Shown: positions 47,216-59,639 of the stretch, in pieces
Layout of the letters: each line of letters starts with the position of its first letter
How positions within the stretch are numbered: position 1 is the first letter of the stretch
NCBI RefSeq assembly: GCF_022682495.2
Contig: NC_071388.1
Coordinates: 82,895,073-82,959,072, forward strand
Direction of reading: 5' to 3'
Source: Desmodus rotundus
Taxonomy: Eukaryota > Chordata > Mammalia > Chiroptera > Phyllostomidae
Length of the DNA stretch: 64,000 nt
The notes under the pieces: model-generated
What the model saw: only the letters and a program-made list of their open reading frames with translations
What the model was told of the DNA's origin: nothing
Databases searched by the model: none
Made by a program: the position numbers and the translations under genes

Positions 47216-50200
47216 ACAATGTTTTAGTTAATTCTTTCTCTAGAATTTAGAATTCAAACTTGTTTTTGATATCCTCATATACATATGTAAGAGAAGTTGA
47301 CATTTTGGAAACTCCATAAAAGAAAATAAATTATAATTCTTATATCTCTATGAAAGCATCATGGAGTTTCATACAAATGCAAGCTAAAAGAATGCCTTAT
47401 TAATGATTTCATATGAAAAGAACTTAAGAGAAGTACAGAAAAAAAAAAAAAAGACCAGTCATGGAGTGAAAAAGAAAAGACAGAGTAAGTGACTATGACT
47501 AGACTTCTTTTGTTATTTTTCTTAAAAGTTGTTTTTCAATAATGGATTGTGTATCTCTTAAACATCTATTTAGAAAAATTCAGCAAGGGAAATCTAGTCT
47601 TGGTATCCCAAGGTCCATGTTAAGTGGACCTTTGTCACAGAGCAATAATTCAGGGAGTTTATGATAAAAGATGGGAAAAAATAGATTTATGTTTTCATTT
47701 AACTTTAATTAAAATTTAACATTTCTCTCATGTGAATGTAGCTAAAAACAACAGTAATAAAAGCAGCAGCCTAAATATAAAAATCACAGATATTTTATTT
47801 CACTCATAGTCATTGCAAACTTTTAAAGATATTGCTGTTAATCAGTACTCTGAAATTATAATAGGTCTTAGACCCATTACAAAGGTTTTAAATTCCAGGT
47901 ATGAAAGTCTTTTCAGAGTTGCCCTGTTGGTTCTAGTCTTGATGAAAAATTTTCAATTATTATTACTGGGGGTATTTATTCCAATAAAAGTCACAGGTAT
48001 TTGTCATTTGGTTAGTAGCGTTAAAACACACACACACACACACACACACATCAGCGACACCTTCAGTCACAGTGTAAGATTTCCCTGCGTTCACCACTGC
48101 CGCCAGGCCAGGCCAGGCGATCAAAGAATCTGACGGAGAGGCTCCAGTTCCCTTGCACTGACTCCGCTCGAGCCATTTCTTGTGAACGTATCAGGACGAC
48201 TCTATAAATGCTTATCTAGGGAAAAATCCAGGTCCTTTCTCTGCTTGGATCCTCCAACTTTGCTGGATATTTGGAATTTTAAACAACCCCTCTAACTCTG
48301 GCTCAAAGATAAGGGATGTATAGAATGTAGAACATTTGCCCCGAAACCCCCAGAATACGTTTCCTCACTTCGCCAAGACTCTGGCTATCCTCCAAACAAG
48401 CCCTATCATCACCTGCTTGCTGACATGACCTAGTTACTTTGATTCCGATAAGTTCCAAAATTAAAAAAAATTAAATTAGGAGAACCCTGCCCTTCCCACT
48501 CCCCCTGTATACACTTTCCGTGTTTATCTTTTTTTCTGGAACAAATACTGAATGTTTAGCTAACTGAATATGGGAAAAGGCATTTGTAACAGGAAGTTTT
48601 AAAGTAATTCTATTGATTAATATTTTAAAATAGTAACACGTTTTAGACACATTTTTCTGATTATAAAAGTTATATGCCTTTTAAAAATCTTGTAAGTTTT
48701 ATGAACCATGCTTTCTTATTTTCTCTATCTTCAGCTGCTTGGACCTCTGGGAACTTGCTGATCACATCACAGATGGCACCTCCCAGGGCAAGCCCATTCC
48801 CGGAGAAACAGTAAAGGGCCCACCTGGACGAGTGCCTTTCATATGCCAAAACCCACACCCTCCAACTCCCTTAATTCTCAATCTCTAAAAAATTGGTGAT
48901 ATCTTTGTCCCTATGCCTGCCAACATTGTTCAAACCTGCCAGTTCGAAGCCTGTTTGCTCTGTGTTGCCTTCACAAGGAAACGACACTAAAAGCCTTCTC
49001 TTGCCCAATTTTCCCCTTACTTTTCTGCTTCCTGACCAATGCCTGTGCTTCCCTTGGGACATTTAGGGTGTGTGGCGTGGCCCCTGCTCTAGGCTACTGC
49101 AAATAACAAGCCATTCTTTCAAAGGTCTACATTTTAAAATTTAAGTAAGATTAAATATGTATCTATCGAAGTATCTGAATTTTATTAAGCTAAGTTAATA
49201 AAAATTTAAATGCTTTGTAAAAATATTACATATTTTAAGATGTTTCATATTGATTGCATTTAAGCATCGAAGAAGTTAAACAATTTACATTCTTTCTTAT
49301 ATTGAGAGTATTTATTTCCTCATATCTCTGACAGTATCTTGTAAAATAATTCCATATAAAATCTGTTAATACAGTAAGATCAAATAATTTTATATCAATG
49401 TGCATTTTTGATTACTAATGGTGCTGCAGATTCATATTTATCATTTATTTACTAGCATTTAAAATACTCTGTAAATTGTATATTTTAGGAAGTTATTTTT
49501 TACTATTTATTTTATTAATAAAACATATTAAACATTATTGTAATAATTATTGACAAATTTTCCCAGGTGTGCTCTTTTCCTTCAATAATAATAGTTACAG
49601 TGTTTATTGCAGTAAATATGTTCATACATTTTATACTCAAACATCTACCAGTTATTTTCTTTATGTTTTCCATGTTTGGTGATGTGATTAGAGAGACTTT
49701 CAATATTGAAGGTGTATATGAGATGCTACCTAATTTTCTATAACATTTTGATTTTCTTTTCATGCAAGTATTTAATCCACTAAGAATCAGTGTTCTTGGG
49801 TGTTGTGCTATGCAAATCAAATTTTTTACATCCAATAGATAATCACTTATTGTACAATAAGAAAACTAATAATTACACATTATACCAAAGCACATGATTA
49901 TTACCCCCATTTCTTTGTTTACTTGTAGCAATGACTGTTGGCTGGTTTTAAGCCTTTTTCCCCTTTTGTACACATATGAAGATGATTTTCTGAGCTTACT
50001 CGATGTTAGGCTAGACTGTGATTTGGAAAGAGTTGGTGACATATAGCAGAGAATGTGTCCCTTCTAGACCTGGCTTATAAACATTCACCAATGTAACCTT
50101 GAAAGATGTCCTCCATCTGGTGGCGGAAGGTAGAAGATAACAAGGAATCCCAGATGAGAAGGTATTTGGAAGGATCTTACTAGTTCAATATAACTGTTTT

Positions 50201-50454
50201 TCTCTGAATTTTTAAAAATTACTTAAATCCTACTTTCTTCATAGTTGATGATTATAATTTATCTGGGATATGGCTCAATATCTTCAGCATAATTTCAATA
50301 ATTTCGCCTGGTACATGGTGACCTCTTTATTTCAAATAAAAGTCTTTCCTCAGTTTGACATTTTTTGTCCTTATTTTTTGGCACATTCTTATGTTTGATT
50401 AATTGTATTACTTTGTTCAGATATAACAATTAGTTGAAAACACTGCTCTTCAGA
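47216..50454. other. Unassigned sequence
   Basis: About 3.2 kb with no gene recognised. It includes a CA microsatellite at 48027-48050 and two locally GC-richer stretches (48050-48480 and 48690-49130). The second ends in an LTR-like 'ggctactgcaaataacaagccattctttcaaagg'. I cannot assign either. Confidence 0.4.
48027..48050. repeat. CA microsatellite
   Basis: Twelve uninterrupted CA units. Confidence 0.95.
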
Positions 50455-50690
50455 ACTTGTTCTTCATGGGCTTTGAGGTCAAGTTGACCTGCTTTTAAAT
50501 CACCCATTTAACAACTGCATTGCCTTGGATAAATCACTGTATGTCTCTCAACATCATTGTCCAAATATACAATCTTTATTTCATGGAGCTGTGGTAAAAG
50601 ATATTTAAAGTTAAATTTACTTTAAATATATATGTTTAGTATAGTACCTACTATATTTTAATCAGTTCCTAAATGGTGTTCAATAATTTT
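50455..50690 (+). mobile_element. MIR SINE
   Basis: MIR order over most of its length: 'gggctttgaggtcaagttgacctgcttttaaatcacc', 'gccttggataaatcactgtatgtctctcaacatc', 'tggagctgtggtaaaagata', 'tagtatagtacctactat', 'tggtgttcaataattt'. Old and non-coding. Confidence 0.75.
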
Positions 50691-51402
50691 AGGCTTCCTC
50701 TATACCCCAAGCTTTTACCTCCTTTAGAATATTGCCCTATATTGTCCCTATACTCTTTTTATTAGTGTGGGTAATGTGACTTTATTTTTAAGGTTCATAT
50801 ATGTGTCATAGATACGCTTTTACAGAGGAACCTTTACTAGCTATCCCATTTAGGGGGCTGCCGCCTATTGGTTTCTGACTTAGTCTTTTAGTTTGATAAC
50901 ACATTATTATTATTACTAGACAAGAATGAAGTCAGTATGAGAACAACAATCTTTTTACTTTTCTTTCTTTCCCTCCTCCTTTCTTCCTTTCTTCCACCCT
51001 TCTTCCCTTCCTTCTTTCCTCCCCTCCTTTATTTCTCCCCTTTACCCTTGCGTTTGTTGTTTCTTTTTTTTAACTATTCATATCCCCATTAGTTAATGCA
51101 ATGCCAGGAATATAGTATGTATTCAATAAATATGTGCAAAGCTTTATCAATATATTTTCATATTCATTTCAAATTTTCCTTATATGTGCCCTTTACATTT
51201 ATTTTTCCTTTCACTGAACTGCTGATTTACTTACCTATTTTTAAAACTTTCACCCTTTTAATAATTAATGTTTTTTTATTATTTTCCTCATTCTGACAAT
51301 CTCATCACAGTCTCTGAACTTCATATCTCCTCTTTAATCTCTTTCATTTCATTAAGAAGATACAAGTGATGTCAAAAATATATCTCCCTTTTTCTGAGAA
51401 TA
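50691..51402. other. Unassigned sequence with a polypyrimidine tract
   Basis: A ~100-bp almost pure C/T tract occupies 50953-51052. A MIR/L2-like 3' end ('agtatgtattcaataaatatgtg') lies near 51110. No gene. Confidence 0.5.
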
Positions 51403-51522
51403 CAGGGTTACAAAAGTAGGTTAGGGTTGTGAGTACACAAAACACAAAGTTTATGCTTATATTATTATTTATTGTTTCATTTTCTGTACAACAACTGTCA
51501 TCCTACTTTTGCCCCCATCCTG
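51403..51522. mobile_element. Short mariner-like MITE
   Basis: About 120 bp with terminal inverted repeats: left CAGGGTTACAAAAGTAGG, right end reverse complement CAGGATGGGGGCAAAAGTAGG. Pairing continues inward (ggttgtgagtaca / agttgttgtaca). A TA precedes the left end. The layout is that of a tiny palindromic DNA-transposon derivative. Family not fixed. Confidence 0.65.
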
Positions 51523-53025
51523 ACTAATTAATCTTTCCCACGTTGTTCTTCCCGCTTTTTCACAGAATAATTATTAACTACTTTACTTTTTTTCCATAGG
51601 TCCCATGTTACTTTTTATTGCAACCATTTTTTGGTCCTATGGCATGAACTCTGTGCCCTCTCACTGTTTATTTGAATGTGCTCAAAGCCTCCCTTGTAAC
51701 CATATCCTGCATATATATATTAATATATATTAATAAAATTTTATTATCTACCTATGTATCAATTTTCTATCATCACCTATCTATCATCTACTATCTATCT
51801 ACTGTGTACCTACGGCCATACCTATTGCCTGTTTAGACTTTCAGAGACTCCAGGAGTCTGGGGGAAAGAAACAATGACAAATATTTTCATTAGGGGGAAT
51901 TCTCTGTGACTGATTTTTCCCTCTCATTGTCCCAGGAAGGATCTTTCCAAATCTTGTATAGCATAGATGAAATTTTTAGATTCCATACAATGATGTGGAA
52001 AAAATGTAGTAATTTTTTTTTTTTTTGTAAAAGCACCTTGGCAAGCTCAGAAGCCTATGTTTCTGCTGATGGTAGTATAAAACAAAGCCAACACTTTAAA
52101 ACAAACACTACAACCTTAGAGTCAACACAGATATCTAGTTTCTTTTCAGGTTTGAGATAGTTTAATAGACCTGTGACTACTCCACCCCCCTCCTTTTTAA
52201 CTGTTTTTTCATATACCAGGAAACTTATCTAGTCTCCCTTTTATCTCCGCTATCCTCTATCTTGGAGGTACACTTGTAAAAAAGGAATCAAGAGCCCCTT
52301 GGTTTCTACTTGGGGTGCTCTTGAAGTGCCTAGGAAACCTTAAGGGAAAGATAAGAGTGAGATTGTGGGTGTCTATTCCCCTGAGCTCTCCCCCCACCCC
52401 AGTGGATCACCTGGCTCATTATGCCTGTAACAGCGGCCCTCCATGATAGATCATCTTCTGGTTTCCAGCCACAGTTTCCTGCTCTTGCTTGTTCAAGCCA
52501 GAACAGTAATCAAACTATTACTAGCTCTAGAATTTTGCATTATTCCTTCTGTTTTCCCTATGTCCCACAGCATTTTTGTGCATAGTTCTTTTTAAACTGT
52601 CCCTTAATTACCCAATTTGAAAATGTAACCTTGATCTGCAGAGTCCCCATTACACAGGTAAATTCTCATTTTTTTTCTTCAAAATTGAATCTCAGAATGG
52701 GGAAATTATCAAATATTCTTATAATGAAGTAGAAAAGATGTCACCACTCATTGTGCTGGCTTCTGAATTCGTACTGCCTTAGTAGTATGCTCACTTGATG
52801 TAGCCGATATCTGCTTCTGTTCTTTAATCTGTTACTCAGCTTTTCAGCTGGTAAAACTTGGGATCTCATCTGTAACCAGGGTGGAGGATTCACAAGCCCC
52901 AATCTAACCCTCAATTTGTTTTGTTTTGTTTTTTGGGATATTTTAATAAATATACTTTTTTCCTAGATTTCATTTCTTTTTTTCAGCTGCCTTCTATTTA
53001 TTTTTGTTCATAGCCTGATTATTTG
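51523..53025. other. Unassigned sequence
   Basis: No gene recognised. It contains ATCT-type microsatellite sequence near 51750-51800 and a T16 run near 52011. Confidence 0.4.
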
Positions 53026-53720
53026 TTTTTTTCCTTTTTTTATTGTTGTTCAAGTACAGTTGTCTCAATTTTCCTCCACCACTCCCCCACCCCACCTCCC
53101 ACCCCCAATCCTACCCCTCTTTGACTTTGTCCATGTGTCCTTTATACATGTTCCTTGATGATCCTTCCTCTTCTCCCCTGTTACCCCCTCCTCCCTCCTC
53201 TCTGGTTACTGTCAGTTTATTTATTTCAATGTCGCTGGTTATATTTTGCTTGCTTGTTTTGTTAATTAGGTCCCACTTACAGATGAGATCATATGGTATT
53301 TGTCTTTCACCGCCTGGCTTATTTCACTTAGCATAATGCTCTCCAGATCCACCCAAGATGTTGCAAAGGGTAGGAGCTCCTTCTTTTTTTTTCTGCTGCA
53401 TATTATTCCATTGTGTAAATGTACCATAGTTTTTTGATCCACTCATTTACTGATGGTCACTTAGGTTGCTATTGTAACCTAACACAACACTTGGCTATTG
53501 TAAATTGTGCTGCTATGAACATTGGGGTGCATAGGTTCTTTTGAATTGGTGTTTCAGGGTTATATGGTACAGTCCCAGCAGTGGAATTGCAGGGTCAAAA
53601 TGCAGTTCCATTTTTACTTTTTTGAGAAAATGCCATACTGTTTTCCACAGTGGCTGCACCAGTCTGCATTCCTACCAACAGTTACTAGGGTTTCCTTTTC
53701 TTCCCTACCTCACCAACACT
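53026..53720 (-). mobile_element. 5'-truncated bat L1 3' end, antisense
   Basis: Antisense L1 from the tail: T run, 'ttattgttgttcaagtacagttgtctc', C-rich 3' UTR, 'ctggcttatttcacttagcataatgctctcc', ORF2 C-terminal coding sequence, ending near 'ccaacagttactagggtttcc'. A small internal duplication sits near 53468-53495. Flanks 'cctgattatttg' (before) and 'cctgataacttt' (after) could be a decayed TSD. Confidence 0.9.
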
Positions 53721-53734
53721 CACCCTGATAACTT

Positions 53735-54090
53735 TCCTTGCTTTGATCTCTGCTCTGTGCAAATTTAATATAGCTACATTTTCTTCCTTTTGATTATTAC
53801 ATTTACTTTAACCTGTGGTTTTGTAAAATGGGTTTCTTGAAGTTGTCTTTTTTTTTTAATCTACTCTGACAATTTCTGCTTATAATTAATGCATTTAGAT
53901 CAGTAACATTCTACTGATAAATAATCATTCTGATTACTGATTTAGTTGAATTAATACTTATTATATTTGTTAAGAAGATTTAAGAATTGTTGACTTTTCA
54001 GTCTATTCATATTTTTATTTATTTGTAGGATAGAATGGTAACTTCCAAGTTTCTTATATGAAGGCTGTTATATCTTATCCAGTTTGTTTT
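53735..54090 (-). mobile_element. Old L1M ORF2 endonuclease-region fragment, antisense
   Basis: Antisense blocks 'tgggtttcttgaagttgtc', 'aatctactctgacaatttctgcttataattaatgcatttagatc', 'acttattatatttgttaag' match the late endonuclease region of old L1 ORF2. Decayed. Confidence 0.55.
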
Positions 54091-54620
54091 ATTTTTAGCA
54101 TGGCAAACAGCTTTAGGCCTCAGCCATCCTCCATCCAGATGATTGAGGATGTTTATCCCATAACTTGCTACAGGACTATTCATCCTTAGCTAGAGTGGCT
54201 CTTTGCAGACCCGCTGAATCTTTTCAATATTTTTCTTACACAGTGTACGATGGTACACAGAACACTGAGTTAGCCTAAGGAAAAGAGGAGCTAAGGAATC
54301 CACATTTGTTAGCTTATGGATACTTGACTAGATATTTGCCCTCATCCATTCCCAAACCACCACCTGAGAGGCACATACTTACTTCAGTACCATGATAAAT
54401 GCAGGAACTTTTCTAAGGGGTTTCAGTTTTCTTGTGCTTCATTAGCTGAATCTCTATTTCATAGAACAATATTCCAAATATTTCCACTCCAAATACTTCC
54501 ATTCCAATACATTTCTGAATTTATAATGATATAAAACATAAATAAAATATGTATTTCATGGGTAAATGTTTTAAACTTTATTGATTTCATACATGATTTA
54601 AAATATGCATATATATTAAA
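54091..54620. other. Unassigned sequence
   Basis: No recognised gene or repeat. Confidence 0.4.
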
Positions 54621-54829
54621 GCCCCGACTGGGTGGCTCAGTTGGTTTGAGCATCATCCCATATACGAAAGGTCGTGGCTTCTGTCTTTGGTCAGAACACA
54701 TACCTAGATTGCAGGGTTGATCCCCAGTTAGTGCGCATATGGGAGGCAACAGATGGATGTTTCTCTATCCCAACATTCCCTCCCCTCTCTTCCCTTGTCC
54801 TCTTTCTCTGGAATCAGTAAATATATCCT
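54621..54829 (+). mobile_element. Diverged VES-type SINE
   Basis: GCCCCGACTGGGTGGCTCAG start, then 'cggggtt'-like B-box remains ('gcagggttgatccccagtt'), 'gcgcatatgggaggcaacagatggatgtttctct' and a TCCC-rich stretch. More diverged than the other copies and with a somewhat different right half, so probably an older or different subfamily. Confidence 0.75.
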
Positions 54830-55860
54830 TGGGAGAGGATTAAACAAATCTACATTAAATTTGTTTTCTGTTTGACTTAGCCTCTGATCTTAATAACCAT
54901 TGTATCTTTACATAAAAATTTTCCTTGGTTATTTTGCTAGTTAATTTGGAAGAAATTAACTTTTATCTCATTTGACTGAGATTGTATCCTTCATTTAGGA
55001 GCTTCCCTACAGAGGGCTGGTCATGGTATGAGGGAAAGCTATTTACATAGGAGCAGTATATAGTGCTTGCAGGTGCTATTGCTATGTCTGCACACATTTT
55101 TTTGCTTCTCTGTTTTTTAAATGTTGATTCTTAAGGATAAAAATCTCTCCTAGGTTACAAATGTGTCTGTTCTATATTGTAAATAAGACTGTAGACCTCA
55201 CTTGGCTCATTTCGAGTACTTCTGTTTTGGTTTAGAACAGAACTCACTAATGTCTGGGTTATTTAAAACCCCTATTGGGAAGCCAGTCAGAATAAAGACT
55301 GGCTGTCCACAAACTCTTCCATTTGTTATAATTTCACATTTACTGCAGCCTCAGAATAGTGTTCTTCCATCACGCTTTAAAATGTTTTTTAAAGAAGAAA
55401 AATGATAACAATATAATATAATAAAAGTTATGTGAATGTGGTCTCGCTCTCATGCACAGCTGATCTTATAACAAAGATAGTTAATAAGTGACTAATGCAC
55501 AAGTAGCATATATAGTTTGGTTATGCTGGCCAAAAAGATCATTCAAGCCCCAGGCAGGAGGGAGTGGATTGTGTAAGATTTCATCACACTCCTCAGAATG
55601 ATGTGCAATTTAAAACTTCTGAATTGTTTATCTCTGGAATTTTCCATTAGGTGTATTCAGACCACAGTTGACTGCAGGTATCAGGAACTAAGGAGAGTGA
55701 AACTGCAGAAAAAGGGGGATTGCAGTATAATACTTTCCGTGTGTGTGTAACTTAGATTTATTGTTCATAAAGTTATACAGTGAAAACTTTTATTACCTTT
55801 AAAATTTACATCTGTAGATAGAAAAAGATACTTTAAACTCAACTCTGTTTCCCTAAAATT
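54830..55860. other. Unassigned sequence
   Basis: No recognised repeat. The plus frame at 55202-55405 (67 codons) has no known domain. Confidence 0.4.
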
Positions 55861-55870
55861 CTAAATGTTT

Positions 55871-56082
55871 GTGCTTTTAAAGATTTTCTTTCTTTATTTT
55901 TAGAGAGAGGGGGAGGGAGGGAGAAAGAGAGGGAGAGAAACATCAATGTGTGGTTGCCCGTCACATGCCCCCTACTGGGGACCTGGACTGCAACCCAGGC
56001 ATGTGCTCTAGACTGGGACTCAAACTGGTGATGTTTCAGTTCATAGGTCAGCACTCAAGCCACTGAGCCATATCGACCAGGG
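55871..56082 (-). mobile_element. VES-type bat SINE, antisense
   Basis: Antisense VES order: T-rich tail, G/A-rich stretch 'gagagggagagaaacatcaatgtgtggttgcc', 'catgccccctactggggacctgg', 'tcagcactcaagccactgagccatatcgaccaggg'. TSD CTAAATGTTT at 55861-55870 and 56083-56092 is exact over 10 bp. Confidence 0.95.
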
Positions 56083-56234
56083 CTAAATGTTTTGGTTTCT
56101 TGTCTAATAATAATAAAACATTGCTGAGTCAGTAATGAACATACTAACCAAAGCAGAGAAAAAATGTCATTCCATAAATTTGAAAGTTGAACTTAGTAAG
56201 GGTTAGCACAATAGAAAGTGTATAATCTGCTAAA

Positions 56235-56247
56235 GCCCACTATTTGA
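56235..56247 (+). repeat. TSD, left, of HAL1-like element 2
   Basis: GCCCACTATTTGA; 12 of 13 bases equal GCCCACTATCTGA at 58157-58169. Confidence 0.88.
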
Positions 56248-58156
56248 TAAACCAGGCCAAGATGGAGGTGTAGGTAGATATGTTTCACTTCCTCACACAA
56301 CCAAAAGAAGCATAACAATTTAAACATGAAAAACAACAGGAACTGCTGGAAAAATAGAACTGTATGGAAGTCTTACAACCAAGGAGTTAAAGAAGAAGCA
56401 TTCATCCAAACTGGTAGGAGAGGCAGAGATGGGCAGCCAGCTTGGTGAGAACACATGACAAGGTGGTGGCTGGTAGACCGGGATATCCCACATTCATGTG
56501 CAGGTAAGCTGGGAGGAACAACTGGGGAGTGTCACAGACCATGCAACCCAGGGTTCCAGCACAGGAAGGCAAAGCCTCAAAACCTCTGACTGTAAAAATC
56601 TGTGAGGCTTGTGGCAGTGGGAGAAACTCCCACTCCCAGTTTCACAGTAGAGTCCATTGGAGGGGCCACAGGGTCCTAGAATATACACAAAGCCAGCAAC
56701 TGGGAATCAGCACCTGAAAGGGCACATTCAGCTTGTGGGTAGCTGGGGGAAGTAACTGAAAGCAGGGATGAGCCAAGGAAGCAGCATTGGTCCCTCTCCA
56801 ATCCCTCCCCAACATAGAGAACCACAACACAGTGAAGTGGGTTGCCCCACCCTGGCAAATACCTAAGGAATTGCCTCTTACAATGTAACAGGTGTGCCAA
56901 GACAAAGAAATATTGCCCAAATGAAAGAACAGATCAAAACTCCAGAAAAAGAAGTAAGCAATGAGGAGATAACCAACCTATGAGATGCAGAGTTCAAAAC
57001 ACTGATAATCAGGATGCTCACAGAAGTGACTGAGTATGGACATAAAATAGAGGAAAAAGTGAAGGCTATAAAAAGTGAAATAAAGAAAAATATACAGGGA
57101 ACTGGCAATGAAGGGAAGGAAACCGGAACTCAAATCAATGCTTTGGAACAAAAGCAAGAAATAAACATTCAAGTGGAACAGATCGAAAAAATAAGAATTC
57201 AAAAAAATGAATAAAGGCTTAGGAACCTCTGGGACAACTTTAAATGATCCAATGTCCAAATCATAGGGGTGCCAGAAGGAGAAGAGGAAGAGCAAAAACA
57301 TGAAAGCTTATGTGAACAAATAATGAAGGAAAACTTCCTCAACCTGGTGAAGGAAGTAGACTTCCAGGAAGTCCAGGAAGCCCAGAGAGTCCCAAAGAAG
57401 TTAGACCCAAAGAGGAACACCTCAAGACACATCATCATTAAGTTAACCAAGATTAAAGATAAAGAGAGAATCTTAAAAACAGCAAAAGAAAAGGAGTTAC
57501 CTTCAAAGGAGTTCCCATAAGACTATCAGCTGGTTTCTCAAAAGAAACCTTAAAAGCAAGAAGAGGCTGGAAAGAAGTACTCAAAGTTATGAAAAGCAAG
57601 GGCCTATGACCTAGATTACTCTATCCAGCAAAGCTATCATTTTGAATGGAAGGGCAGGTGCTTCCCAAATAAGGTAAAGTTAAAGAAATTCATCATCACC
57701 AAGCTTCTATTATATGAAATGTTAAAGAGATTTATCTAAGAAAAAGAAGAAAATCAAAACCACAAACAGTAAAATGACAATAAATTCATAATTATTAACA
57801 ATGGAATGTAAAAACAAAAACAAAAACAAACTAAGCAAACAACTAGAACAGGAACAGAATGACAGAAATGGAGATCACATGGAGGGTTATCAGTGGGGAG
57901 GGAGAGTGGGGGAAATGGGGGGAAAAGGTACAGGGGATAAGAAGCATAAATGGTAGGTACAAAATAGACAGGGGGAGGTGGAGAATAGTATAGGAAATGG
58001 AGAAACCAAATAACGTGTATGTACAACCCATGGACATGAACTAATGGGGGAAGGATGGTGGAGAGAGAGGGTATGCAGGGCAGAGGGAGATAAAGGGGAG
58101 ATAAAAGGGGGACAATTGTAATAGCATAATCAATAAAATATACTTAATAAAATAAT
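56248..58156 (+). mobile_element. Complete HAL1-like (ORF1-only) retroposon, copy 2
   Basis: 1,909 bp between 13-bp TSDs. It is co-linear with copy 1 (2037-4458) through the 5' UTR (GGCCAAGATGGAGG start, 'aactgtatggaagtc', 'aaggagttaaag'), a decayed ORF1 and a shared 3' UTR ('aactagaacaggaacagaat', 'ggagatcacatggagggttatcag', 'aagaagcataaatggtaggtac', 'gcataatcaataaaatata'). The site where copy 1 holds its LTR is empty here. There is no ORF2 sequence. The agreement of start, end and length shows that the ORF1-only form is the true element and not a chance deletion of an L1. Confidence 0.9.
56921..57739 (+). pseudogene. HAL1/L1 ORF1, broken
   Basis: Homologous along its length to the open ORF1 at 3226-4062. 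Readable segments include KEQIKTPEKEVSNEEI, a coiled-coil-like part, an RRM start (SKSXGVPEGEEEEQ-type), ENFLNLVKEVDFQEVQEAQRV, and a C-terminal LLYPAKLSF-type stretch. Lesions: TGA at 56981-56983, TAA at 57212-57214, a further TGA near 57246, and a 4-base deletion near 57495 (copy 1 has an extra ACCG) that shifts frame. The likely ancestral start just upstream reads GTGCCAAGA. Confidence 0.88.
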
Positions 58157-58169
58157 GCCCACTATCTGA
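58157..58169 (+). repeat. TSD, right, of HAL1-like element 2
   Basis: GCCCACTATCTGA, directly after the A-rich tail (AATAAAATAAT). Confidence 0.88.
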
Positions 58170-59009
58170 AAGTCATCTGTTGACATATTAAGCAGTTGGC
58201 CATGTAAAGAAGAGCAACAGGTGCACGATTATCCCCCATGTAATCCTGTGTGAGAAACTCAAAGTCCAGTTCACATACCATATAAGGAGATTAGCTCCTT
58301 CAAAGAACTCTATCTTTAAACCCTGTTATTAAAGTTTTTAAAAGGTTATCTCTTTTTAAAGCTATGATAACTGGTTTAGGATAACCATTTTCCTGAAAAA
58401 AAATGTTAAATATTATTAGTAATAATTTTTAAGTAAGAATTCATCAAAAATTATTATTTCAATTCCTCAACCTTCTCCATTCAACAGCCTTCTATTTTCA
58501 CTGGTCTATATAACTAAGATCATAATGAGATGAAATAATAAAGGGATATTAATCTTCCATGTGCATTGCTTAAAACACCACGTCATTTGATTTTAGATCT
58601 CATGCTGTTTTCTTCATGAGTTTAATGTATTTTATATACAGTTCTAACAGGTGTTGAATGCTCCCACACCTTACTTATAGAAAGGCCATATTTCACAGCT
58701 AGAAATGGGATGTAAATGGAGGGTTATATTTCATTGGAACAAATACATGTTTAAGCCAGTAATTACCATTTATAATGCTGTCCTTAGAATGTCTAACAGC
58801 CCTTTGGCTCCCCTACACACCATTCATGCTAATTCTCAGGCAATAATTTCCAAATGAAAACAAGCCCTATAAATCTTTCAAAGTGGTCATGAAGATACTC
58901 TTCATGAAACTATAAAAGCCATTATATTGACAATGATAATATTATGTGCATGGACATATCTTAAGTGCAAGGGCCTATATCAGTTAGCGACAGCTATGTA
59001 AGCACCAAG
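58170..59009. other. Unassigned sequence
   Basis: No recognised gene or repeat. Confidence 0.4.
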
Positions 59010-59112
59010 CACTGTGCAATCATCCCCACTAAAAAGAGGATCAGACAAATTGCCTGGAAGGTTAAGCAGTTGCCCCAAGGCCCAAACAGAACGTGTACGT
59101 TCCCCAAAGAAT
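59010..59112 (-). mobile_element. MIR SINE fragment, antisense
   Basis: 'ccaagcactgtgcaatcatccccactaaaaagaggatc' and 'ggaaggttaagcagttgccccaaggcc' follow the antisense MIR path 'caggcactgtgc...atccccattttacagaggag...gaggttaagtaacttgcccaaggtc'. Confidence 0.65.
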
Positions 59113-59634
59113 TTGTCTAAACTGTGTTTGCTGTGGAAAATCCAGTGATGAAAGAAATTACTAATTATTGAATGACTACTGAGTGCAGGTAGAATCGCCA
59201 GGTCCTTTATCTTTGGCAGCTTGAATTTGTCCTCAAAGCCAGTCAAATTTCATTAAACCTTAAACCAAAAGTATATTTTACTACCTTAAAACTTTAATTT
59301 TAATGTATATTGTATTATAAAATTATATTCTATTAATCACTGTAATACCAAAAACTCTTGCCGGTCCCTCCCTTCTCCCATATTATCTTTTCTGGTTATT
59401 TATATAGATGAAATTCTCATAATGACTTGGTTTTTTCAATAATGTTAAGAAAACTATCAAATGAAAGGATTACTCATAGATAATTATGTAACTCTGAACA
59501 CTAATATTTTGGGGCCTTTACTTCTTTCCTCAGTTCTGTACTCTCTCTATGTTAAACAACCTCTTTTTTAATGAAATCACCAAGTGCGTAAATATGAGCA
59601 CTGATGAAACATGCAACAGCCAAAACTACATTGC
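59113..59634. other. Unassigned sequence
   Basis: No gene. A second MIR-like string ('ttattgaatgactactgagtgcagg', 59164-59190) is too short to call. Confidence 0.4.
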
Positions 59635-59639
59635 CCATG

